Shown here in pieces: positions 28,070 through 35,969 of a stretch of 37,072 nucleotides of DNA. Below the pieces are notes generated by a model. The model was given only the letters and a program-made list of their open reading frames with translations. It was not told the DNA's origin and ran no database searches. Positions within the stretch are counted from its first letter, which is position 1; the number at the start of each line of letters is the position of its first letter. Origin of the DNA: an uncultured Clostridia bacterium (GTDB lineage: Bacteria > Bacillota > Clostridia > Christensenellales > Borkfalkiaceae); assembly GCA_947624805.1 (NCBI GenBank), contig CANQLW010000001.1, positions 1 through 37,072 on the forward strand, written 5' to 3'. Both the position numbers and the translations under genes were made by a program.

Positions 28070-30868
28070 TTAGCTTTGGAAAAATCCGTCCGTTTCGAAG
28101 ATGTGTGTCAGTTCATCATTGCTCATACAGCGAGCAACCTTTTCGCGGACAGAACTTTTTGACATATCCAAACGGAATGCCTTCTCCTTTCCGACAGAAT
28201 CTTTTTCCAGCCTGATAAGCTGAATGCGTCCCACTCCCGGGTTTTGCCTTGCATATTCCGCAAAGCCTTTCGCCTTGCCGAGATTATCTGCCCTTGACGG
28301 ATCGTGCGGTTCAAGTATATCCACAACATAATCGGCGCCTTCGCGGCGAACGATCAGGAAATCGGGATATGTCGGTTTCATTTCCCCGTTGATTTCATAG
28401 GGAATGCAGAGTGCCCAAGACTTTCTGTCATAATTGCGCAACCAACATACAAAATCACCTCGAGTTTCTTCTTCGGCTATGACAGCGCTTTCCCAACGAT
28501 TCAGTTTGATGTGTGCAGTTCCCGAATCATCTACGAAAAGATGATTGCTGTACGCTTTCCCGTCAGTATCCCGCGGAACGCGGATAGTTTCCGGCAATCT
28601 GAAATTGTGTTTACTTATCACATCGCCGTTGGAAACTATGTCATCATAACGTTTTTTGAACTGTTCCGAAAGAGAAACTGTGCGCCGCCGATAAGTATCG
28701 TTCAGCTCGTGAAAGCGATTTTTCGCGTATTCATTGAGCGCGTTCATGCAATCTGCATTGGCGACAAAGATAATGACGTGTATTTTGAGATTGATCAACT
28801 CTTCATCGTTAAAATATCGATTTACATACGCATTGAAGACGCCCTCGCTTCCAAGACGAATTTCCGCAAGTCTGCATTGACGTTCAATGTCCGTATCCGT
28901 CGTGGAAAACAAATCATAAGTAGCATAATTGTCTATCGAATTGCCGAACACATCAAAAATCTGCGCGGTCAGCTTGAACTGCGACACTTTTTCGGCAAGC
29001 GCGTCGTAATCTCCCTGTTCTTTCAGCGTTTCGATATGCTTGTGGATCATCTCGGTGATGTCGGAGATTACGTGCTCTTTTGCATCGGTATCAATATGCG
29101 TTTGTGTCAAAAGACGGGCAAGCGCATACAGGGATTTCAAGTAATCGGTAATACGTGTCGTGCGAACATCATAAGTCAAAAGTCCCATATCGTTTATTGC
29201 GCGCACAATAGCCTCACGGTCAAGACTGAGAGATGGTGAGGCTTTTCCCCGATTCGTTTCTTGTATAGGCGCTTCGTTTGAACGAGGAACAATAACGAGC
29301 GAGACAATATGATTTGCTTCGCCGGGCTGTGCGATATCCGCTTGCCCTTGAGCATAATCCTCCAAAGGTGTAGAGTGGATGACAGACTGCGTGTTGTCCG
29401 ATACGTTTGTATGAGCACCTGCGGGAGCGGGAATCTGTCCCTCTGCTACTTGCGGCACGTTTCCATCAGAACTTTGACTTGAAGGACGAAGAGATAATGT
29501 GCTGTAACTGTCATTCCCAAGCGCTTCCGCTTCAATATCGGTAGGTATCGTCGCGCCTTCCTCGTTTTGCAAAGCGTTCACCACATCGCGCACGGTAATT
29601 TCATTGAACTGAGGCAAAAACAGATGCACGTCGTTGAGCGTTTCGTCCACTTTGATATGCTGTTGAAGCGGCGTGCGTACCATTCTCCCGAGCAACTGGG
29701 CAATATAGGTGTAATCGACCGCACGGCGGAAAGACATCATCGTCTCGGCGCGCGGACAGTCCCAGCCCGTTGAAAGCGTTTCCTTAAAGAACACCACTCT
29801 GATGCGCTTATCATCCGCAATGCGCGAAGGTTCGCAATAAGGGACATCCAAACCATTGATTTGGATCGTAGACATTCCCTCTCCGAAAGCGTGAACAACT
29901 TGTCCTGACGAAAAATGATTTCCAAGCCGTTCCTCTATGGTATGAAGGCACTCATCGAGATTCGTTGTGGATATTTGACGAGTTGTGCCGTTTTGTACCT
30001 GAATGACGAAAATGGGATTGACCTGCGCATAGTGCTGTTCATAGCAATATTGATACCAATGATTCCATTTCTCTTTCCATTCGTCCGTCGCCGCCTGCAA
30101 GACCGCCATATCGTTACCTGCGTGTTCGGGGTATGTAATGACGATTTTGTCTTTCAATAGTCCCGAAGCACGCACCTCGTTCGGTGTAGTCGTCACATAA
30201 TGCGTGGTAGATTGGATGCCCTCTGCCAAGCGAATAAATCTCTGCGGCGTGGCAGTCATGCCGATGACCACGGGCATGGGCGGCAGCCGATCCGCTTCCG
30301 AGCCTTTCAAGAACTTTTGCATGATTGTCGTGTTCTTGGTGAGATCGCTCGGCTTCTGCGCGCCGCGGTGCGCCTCGTCGATGATGAAATACAGACGATC
30401 CGATTTCTCCCGCACGGTATTTGCAAGCGTTTCCCAAATAGTATGTTGCCGTTTGTCGAAATGTTTGGTAAGATTGCTCGACTTGGAGAGTTTTTGCGTG
30501 TTAAGGAAGTAGATGTGCCCGTCTTCTAATAACTCCATATCGAATTCATCTTCTTTGATGACAACGCATTGATTGAGCCGGATTTTATCCGCTTTCAAAT
30601 CGATTTTTAGTTTTGATTGCTCGTTGAGTTGGGGTGAATCAGAAAGCCAAACGAAGATTGCATCGTTCTGATCGGGATAGCGTTCATCGCCATAATAGAT
30701 CGCCTCGATGAGCGCCGACATAACGATCGTTTTACCCGCGCCCGTGGGAGCGGTATAGGAAACGACTTGCGGCGTATGCGTGCTATAATAATTTCCAAGT
30801 GCCGTAGCAACGCTCATGCGCAGTTTTGCAAGTGCTATCTTTTGAAAGGGAAATAATTCGACGTTCAT
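28070..30868 (-). CDS. res: Type III restriction enzyme Res-like subunit (SF2 helicase plus C-terminal nuclease domain)
   Basis: Walker A SYTAPTGAGKTIVMSAL; DEAH-like IIDEAHRGAQ; IGMTATPQRF; VVFFKETLSTGWDCPRAETMMSFR; LLGRMVRTPL; C-terminal YPDFLIVRREGADYVVDILEPHDP. Confidence 0.88.
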   Translation of the reverse strand: MNVELFPFQKIALAKLRMSVATALGNYYSTHTPQVVSYTAPTGAGKTIVMSALIEAIYYGDERYPDQNDAIFVWLSDSPQLNEQSKLKIDLKADKIRLNQCVVIKEDEFDMELLEDGHIYFLNTQKLSKSSNLTKHFDKRQHTIWETLANTVREKSDRLYFIIDEAHRGAQKPSDLTKNTTIMQKFLKGSEADRLPPMPVVIGMTATPQRFIRLAEGIQSTTHYVTTTPNEVRASGLLKDKIVITYPEHAGNDMAVLQAATDEWKEKWNHWYQYCYEQHYAQVNPIFVIQVQNGTTRQISTTNLDECLHTIEERLGNHFSSGQVVHAFGEGMSTIQINGLDVPYCEPSRIADDKRIRVVFFKETLSTGWDCPRAETMMSFRRAVDYTYIAQLLGRMVRTPLQQHIKVDETLNDVHLFLPQFNEITVRDVVNALQNEEGATIPTDIEAEALGNDSYSTLSLRPSSQSSDGNVPQVAEGQIPAPAGAHTNVSDNTQSVIHSTPLEDYAQGQADIAQPGEANHIVSLVIVPRSNEAPIQETNRGKASPSLSLDREAIVRAINDMGLLTYDVRTTRITDYLKSLYALARLLTQTHIDTDAKEHVISDITEMIHKHIETLKEQGDYDALAEKVSQFKLTAQIFDVFGNSIDNYATYDLFSTTDTDIERQCRLAEIRLGSEGVFNAYVNRYFNDEELINLKIHVIIFVANADCMNALNEYAKNRFHELNDTYRRRTVSLSEQFKKRYDDIVSNGDVISKHNFRLPETIRVPRDTDGKAYSNHLFVDDSGTAHIKLNRWESAVIAEEETRGDFVCWLRNYDRKSWALCIPYEINGEMKPTYPDFLIVRREGADYVVDILEPHDPSRADNLGKAKGFAEYARQNPGVGRIQLIRLEKDSVGKEKAFRLDMSKSSVREKVARCMSNDELTHIFETDGFFQS

Positions 30869-30872
30869 CTTC

Positions 30873-32963
30873 TCACCTCCTGACGGTACTGATGCGGAAA
30901 TTATCGAGATAGTCGCGGTAAAGCTGATAACTTTCCTTGACTTTCAGCCCCGCGATCATATCCCGATAACCCGCTTCCGAATCGGTAACGATGAACACCG
31001 TATCGGCCTCGGGATGTTCTTTCAGTTTATCGGCAAATTCTATGTATTGCTTTTCGTCTGTGAGCACCGCAAAACGGTTCTCGGGCAAAATCAGCATATC
31101 GGGCGTATGATCATCGATGACAGGGCATCTCCCGATCGCTCCCGCTTTCATCCAAAGCGTGGGAAGCATCTCTTTGAATTGTCTCCCGAGCGCAACCGCA
31201 TTTTTATCGAGGAACCCGAGCTTGAAGTAGACCGCATTTGCCTTGAACCCGTCCGCCATGGGAATATCGCTTCCGAGATAGCTTCCTTTAAGCGGATGAC
31301 CGTTCACGTCGTGCCCTTCGATGGAGCAGACGGTGCGCGGCCAATTCACATAGCGCGCAATCCCGAGTTTTTCCCATTCCTCGTCGCCGGGATGATAACC
31401 CTTTGCTGCAAGTTCTTTTGCCTCGGCATCGGAGACCTCGTTATTCGTCACCATGATACAACGTCTATGTCCGCCGTCCTCTGCGTTAAGAAGATTGACC
31501 GCATGGAGCGTCGTTCCCGAACCTGCAAAAAAGTCAACAATAAGGGCATCAGGCTTATTGGCAACAATAAATTTTAAGGAATCCCGTACAGCATAAAGCG
31601 ACTTCGGATAGGCAAAATCACTATATGGCAACATGGCTGTTAATAAATTTTTCCCTTTACTCCCGGCGTCATGCGACTGCATATTCCATACGCTTGAAGG
31701 GCGTTTCCCTTTTGATGTATCTCCGAGAATTACCGTGCCCTCATCGTCTCTTCCAAGAATCTCTATTTCTCCGTTTTCTATGCGCTTCATAGTTCCGCTT
31801 TGCAGATGAGCCATAGCACGGGTCATATCCCCTGGATTCCATTTGCCAAACTTGATATATCCTTTTTCAATCTTCTTTTTGAATGTCTCCGTTTGTAGTG
31901 CCCAGCTAACCTCCATACCATCTCTTCTTATAGGAAAGACGGCAAAACAGTCATCGGGAACAGTAATATCGTTCCGATTCATACTCGAGGGTAGTGGATT
32001 GCCGACACCAACATATTTACCATTAAGTTTACTGAAAAATACGGGATAAAACAGATTCGGACGTTTGGAGCGAGGCCCATTTGCGCTTGTCCTTATCATC
32101 TGCGCCCATACTTTGATATCAACATTCTCGTAATCGGTAAATTGGAGCATATCGGGACCGAAAGGAACGACCGAAGCTGTGCCGATAAAGATAAAAAAGA
32201 TATATTCCTCAACACGCGTGAACATATCCTTGCGCATTGCTCCACGAGGACTTATGACACTACTAATCATCTGCATTCTTGCCTCGGGGAACATCTCTTC
32301 AAGCAAACAGCCAAGGTGCAGATATTCTTTTTCGTCAATCGTAACAATCAGAACGGAATCGCTTGGATTAAGTAGTTTTTTCGCCAAACGCAATCGCTTC
32401 TGCATCATGGAGAGCCATTTGCTATGACGGTATTGGTCGCTCCCGTCCACATAATCGTTGTTGTATTTCCAATCACGCGCGCCGGTATTGTAGGGCGGAT
32501 CGATATAGATACAGTCCACCTTCCCCGCATAGAGGTATTCAAGGAGTTGTAAGCCGTGATAATTGTCCGCCTCAATGAGCGTGTGCCACAAATCGCTGTC
32601 AGGCGCATTGCAAACGCTATCCACAGGCTTCAAGTAGGGATAGATCGCCTCACCAAACTCTGCGATGGAAACAAGCTCTTCTACCTTAAACTCCGCCGTC
32701 GCGCTCTTATCTTTATTGAGGCACATCGCAACACCGTCCTCGATTTTGAGTACGGTATAGAAATCGCTGACTTGCCCCGATTTCAACGCTACCTTCGAAC
32801 CCTTTTTTACGGGGATATCCCAAAGCGGCGTACATTCGGGCAGATGCTCCTCGAAGACAAGGCCGAATTGTTTATGTTCTGCCAACTTTTTCGCCTCCGC
32901 CGCGATCCGCGCGCGCAGTTCCGGGTTTTCGATTTGTGTAATGAGTTCATCCAAGATAGCCAT
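30873..32963 (-). CDS. mod: Type III-like Mod DNA methyltransferase (beta class)
   Basis: CIYIDPPYNTGARDWKYNNDYVDGSDQYRHSKWLSMM (motif IV) precedes DFFAGSGTTLHAVNLLN (motif I); RBS AAGGAG. Confidence 0.9.
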   Translation of the reverse strand: MAILDELITQIENPELRARIAAEAKKLAEHKQFGLVFEEHLPECTPLWDIPVKKGSKVALKSGQVSDFYTVLKIEDGVAMCLNKDKSATAEFKVEELVSIAEFGEAIYPYLKPVDSVCNAPDSDLWHTLIEADNYHGLQLLEYLYAGKVDCIYIDPPYNTGARDWKYNNDYVDGSDQYRHSKWLSMMQKRLRLAKKLLNPSDSVLIVTIDEKEYLHLGCLLEEMFPEARMQMISSVISPRGAMRKDMFTRVEEYIFFIFIGTASVVPFGPDMLQFTDYENVDIKVWAQMIRTSANGPRSKRPNLFYPVFFSKLNGKYVGVGNPLPSSMNRNDITVPDDCFAVFPIRRDGMEVSWALQTETFKKKIEKGYIKFGKWNPGDMTRAMAHLQSGTMKRIENGEIEILGRDDEGTVILGDTSKGKRPSSVWNMQSHDAGSKGKNLLTAMLPYSDFAYPKSLYAVRDSLKFIVANKPDALIVDFFAGSGTTLHAVNLLNAEDGGHRRCIMVTNNEVSDAEAKELAAKGYHPGDEEWEKLGIARYVNWPRTVCSIEGHDVNGHPLKGSYLGSDIPMADGFKANAVYFKLGFLDKNAVALGRQFKEMLPTLWMKAGAIGRCPVIDDHTPDMLILPENRFAVLTDEKQYIEFADKLKEHPEADTVFIVTDSEAGYRDMIAGLKVKESYQLYRDYLDNFRISTVRR

Positions 32964-33087
32964 TCTTCTTGTCTCCTTGTATCACACAAAGACATCTTTC
33001 GATGTCAAGCTCCTCAAATTCGCAATATCCGCTATAACATTTTTTGCCTGTTCGGCTACCAAAATACGGATATTTTTGGCAAGCCAT
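32947..33087 (-). CDS. Candidate 46-aa cysteine-rich small protein overlapping the mod start
   Basis: Hand translation MACQKYPYFGSRTGKKCYSGYCEFEELDIERCLCVIQGDKKNGYLG*; 5 Cys; stop 17 nt inside mod out of frame; no clear RBS. Absent from the ORF track. Confidence 0.35.
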   Translation of the reverse strand: MACQKYPYFGSRTGKKCYSGYCEFEELDIERCLCVIQGDKKNGYLG

Positions 33088-33118
33088 GCGGGAAATTTTA
33101 GCCCACTTTACAGAGAAT

Positions 33119-33214
33119 TTAATCGTCCTCGTCGTCCATGTCCATGAGAATCATATCTTCAAGCTGTGCGTCTTCGTCGTCGGTGACCCCGAAGAGCCAA
33201 TCGAAAATGCCCAT
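33119..33214 (-). CDS. Candidate 31-aa extremely acidic microprotein, first ORF of the type III-like RM transcript
   Basis: Hand translation MGIFDWLFGVTDDEDAQLEDMILMDMDDEDD*; 13 of 31 residues D/E, no K/R/H; RBS AGAGG 5 nt upstream of ATG; strong promoter about 80 nt upstream. Confidence 0.6.
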   Translation of the reverse strand: MGIFDWLFGVTDDEDAQLEDMILMDMDDEDD

Positions 33215-33300
33215 TTCAACCTCTGTCAAGGATTATACGGCATCATATATGACAACGGTCATCATAATTGAAAAATTTTCCGCAAAATTTTCCGATTGCA

Positions 33301-33329
33301 ATTATAGCACATATCGCGGAGAATTGCAA
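33301..33329 (-). promoter_or_regulatory. Sigma-A promoter of the type III-like RM operon
   Basis: Minus strand TTGCAA (33324-33329), 17-nt spacer ending TGC, TATAAT (33301-33306), i.e. extended -10 TGCTATAAT. Confidence 0.8.
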
Positions 33330-33479
33330 GGCCTGAACTATACCTTTGAGATAGGACAGTCAGGGGACTATTCGTGTCAAGTGAAAATAGCGGGAAAGGT
33401 TCTTCTCGCTGTCTGTATCATTTTTAACTTATACATAAGGTGCTCAACCGTAACAAGGCATGAACTTTTGTCCGTGCCT

Positions 33480-33565
33480 TGTAAGGTGATCCTTCAGCTA
33501 TTCGTCGCTGACGCTCCTCGTGCCGCGCTTAGTGCAATAGAATGCACGCGGGGCGGGATGACCGC
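33480..33565. repeat. Dispersed intergenic repeat family 1, partial copy
   Basis: ttcgtcgctgacgctcctcgtgccgcgcttagtgcaatagaatgcacgcggggcgggatga. Confidence 0.8.
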
Positions 33566-33642
33566 AAAACGCGAGATCACTCCACCCCGTAAAAAACGAA
33601 GCATAAAAGCGGCACTGCCTTCAAGGGATCAAAGGCTGTGCG

Positions 33643-34845
33643 TCATGCAAGATAATGGCGGAAAAGGGAAAGGATCTCGTCGGCGGCGGAGATGAGCATC
33701 TCCCGACAAGCCGTCAGGTCCTTATCATAGGAAAGCCTGATCTGGAGACTGTCCATCATGGTCGCGAGCAGGACATAAAACTCCCGCATCTTCCTCGTGC
33801 CCCGATAATACTGCAACATCTCGGAGTGTGCTCTCAGCCAATTCCCGAAATAAGGCACGGAGATCTCCCCGTCCAGCACTTTTTGCAGGGCGCTCTCAAA
33901 AAGCGCCACATCGAACCCCTTCTCCGTTTTCGCAATATGATTATCCGCGAACAGCTTCATCTCCCGCTCGTCGAGTCTGCAATGCAGCGCCCTCGTATAA
34001 ATCTCCCCCTCTTCGTAGCGCTCGGGATCGTCCTCCTCCCCCAAATAAACGTCATACGTCTTCACGGCCCGACACAAAAATGAGCACAGCCCCTCGATCT
34101 CCGTAAAGATCTCGCCCGTGGAGAGCCGCGCCATCCAGAGACTCCTCTTCCCCTCTTGAAAGGAGATGTCGCAGACGACGTCCTGTACGTCCTCAAACAC
34201 CAGTCGAAACGCCCCGCCGCTCTCCCCCTGCAATCCGATAAAAAGTCTCGGGCAGCGCAGATCGCTCTCTTTATTCGAAAACTCCGTGACGCTCACCTGT
34301 GCAGGCGCCCCGTCCGACGCCCCGAACTCCCCCTGCAATCCGATGATGAGATCTGCATAATTGTTATCCGTCCGACGGTAGGCGCGGGAAGATGCTCCGA
34401 ACAGGACGAGCAGATCGCCGTTTTCGTCGAGCTCGGCGGAAGGACAGTTGGAGAGCTCCGCCTCTTCTCCCGTGAGATCGCTCCCGATGGGGTCATACGG
34501 GACACAGAACAGGACGTCCTCCCCGTCCTTGAATCTGACGTAAACCCGACAGATGTCGCAGCGGTCAAGGAGATAGTTGCCGAGTTCAAAGACTTCCCGC
34601 GGGGCGTGGTCGAGCTCTATCGTCCCGTCTGCATATTGCCTTGACGCCGCGCTCATGAGGTTCCCGAGGGCGTTTTTTGAGATGACGAGAGAGCCGTCGT
34701 CGGCATACTTGTCCCCCCGTGCATCCGTGCGGATATCCGTCTGAAAGTCGACGATATCCCCGCCGTCTATTTCAAATTCCTCGCAGTCGGCGAGCGATAA
34801 GACGATATATTCGATGGTTTCGAGCATCCGATGATCGAATTTCAT
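33643..34845 (-). CDS. Hypothetical protein, acidic, unknown family
   Basis: 400-aa ORF between RM modules; contains duplicated LIIGLQGEFG / LFIGLQGESG; no family recognised. Confidence 0.7.
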   Translation of the reverse strand: MKFDHRMLETIEYIVLSLADCEEFEIDGGDIVDFQTDIRTDARGDKYADDGSLVISKNALGNLMSAASRQYADGTIELDHAPREVFELGNYLLDRCDICRVYVRFKDGEDVLFCVPYDPIGSDLTGEEAELSNCPSAELDENGDLLVLFGASSRAYRRTDNNYADLIIGLQGEFGASDGAPAQVSVTEFSNKESDLRCPRLFIGLQGESGGAFRLVFEDVQDVVCDISFQEGKRSLWMARLSTGEIFTEIEGLCSFLCRAVKTYDVYLGEEDDPERYEEGEIYTRALHCRLDEREMKLFADNHIAKTEKGFDVALFESALQKVLDGEISVPYFGNWLRAHSEMLQYYRGTRKMREFYVLLATMMDSLQIRLSYDKDLTACREMLISAADEILSLFRHYLA

Positions 34846-35000
34846 AAATTACCTCCGAAATAAGAAATCGGCCCGACGGTCTCCCCGCGGCGCCCCGACG
34901 GTCCCATTATACCCCAAAGAGCGGGAAAATGCAACTTTCCCGATAAAACTTTGCCGCGGTCATGAAATTCACGCTTTTCGGAGCGCTTGGGCGATGTCGC

Positions 35001-35029
35001 TTGCCTTCTTGGGAAATTTGTGATATAGT
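35001..35029 (+). promoter_or_regulatory. Sigma-A promoter predicting leaderless mRNA for the endonuclease gene
   Basis: TTGCCT, 17-nt spacer, TATAGT (35024-35029); ATG at 35036 coincides with the expected +1. Confidence 0.7.
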
Positions 35030-35035
35030 ATGATC

Positions 35036-35965
35036 ATGAATACACTCCATCCGAATATCAGAATTTTATGTGAGGAGCCGATCGTCAACACGAAGGCCTC
35101 CGAAGTCTATGTCTCCGTGCGCTTTACATACGGCGGGACGGTATGGGAAGGATATGTGCCGATCGTCTACCGCCGAACGGGGACGGACATCGATTTCGAT
35201 GACAAGGAGAGTCTTTTCGCCCACCTGAATACGGTCTATGAACAGATGGACCCGTCGAACGCTGCGGCATGGACGGAGGCGCAGAGAGAATTCTGGAAGA
35301 AGAAACCCCGCGCCGACGTCACGAAGGGCTTCTTCGACAAGCTCGCCGAGGGCGGATGGAAGTGCGGGGCGTGCGGTATGCCGAGCAATCAGAACCCCCA
35401 GCGCAGAATACAGGATCTGAAGGAATTCGGCTATACGATCGCAACCGATCTGTCGCGGTATTGTCCGAATTGCCGCCGTAAGACTTCCCAGCGTCTCCTT
35501 CTCCCCATCCCCCGCCGCGACGGTCACGGAAACGGATACGAGACATGGTCGCCCGCTCTGAGAAACAGGATCATAAGCGTTTTGGGCGGGATCGACGTCT
35601 ATGAAAATACCTACAACAGGAATTGCCTGCCCGACCATAAATTCTCGGAGATCCGATGGAACGAGAGGACGAAATCGGAAAATCCCGACGATATGACGGA
35701 CGAAGAGATCAGACAAAAATTTCAGCTACTGACCAACCAGCGCAACCAGCAAAAGCGGGAAGTGTGCCGTACCTGTTTCCAGACGGGAAAGCGGGGCACG
35801 ATCTTCGGGATCTCCTTTTACTATCGCGGCGGTGAAGAATGGGACAAGACCATCCCGCGGCGCGGAAAGGAGGCGGAAGCGGGCCGTGTGGGCTGTCCCT
35901 GGTATGATATCGCCGCGTGGCGGGAAAAGCTCTGCGAAAAATTAAACGGACGGGACGGGACATGA
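35036..35965 (+). CDS. Putative type II restriction endonuclease with zinc-finger/HNH-like (beta-beta-alpha-Me) features
   Basis: WKCGACG, CPNCRR, CRTC Cys pairs; NCLPDHKFSEIRWNERT...KFQLLTNQRNQQKREVCRTCF; immediately followed by a C5 methyltransferase gene. Start set to the second ATG (MNTLHPN). Confidence 0.68.
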   Translation: MNTLHPNIRILCEEPIVNTKASEVYVSVRFTYGGTVWEGYVPIVYRRTGTDIDFDDKESLFAHLNTVYEQMDPSNAAAWTEAQREFWKKKPRADVTKGFFDKLAEGGWKCGACGMPSNQNPQRRIQDLKEFGYTIATDLSRYCPNCRRKTSQRLLLPIPRRDGHGNGYETWSPALRNRIISVLGGIDVYENTYNRNCLPDHKFSEIRWNERTKSENPDDMTDEEIRQKFQLLTNQRNQQKREVCRTCFQTGKRGTIFGISFYYRGGEEWDKTIPRRGKEAEAGRVGCPWYDIAAWREKLCEKLNGRDGT

Positions 35966-35969
35966 CGGT

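Noticed and set aside
28304-29239. 311-aa plus-strand ORF antisense to res
   Set aside because: No domain, no RBS or promoter noticed; the sense frame has convincing helicase motifs.
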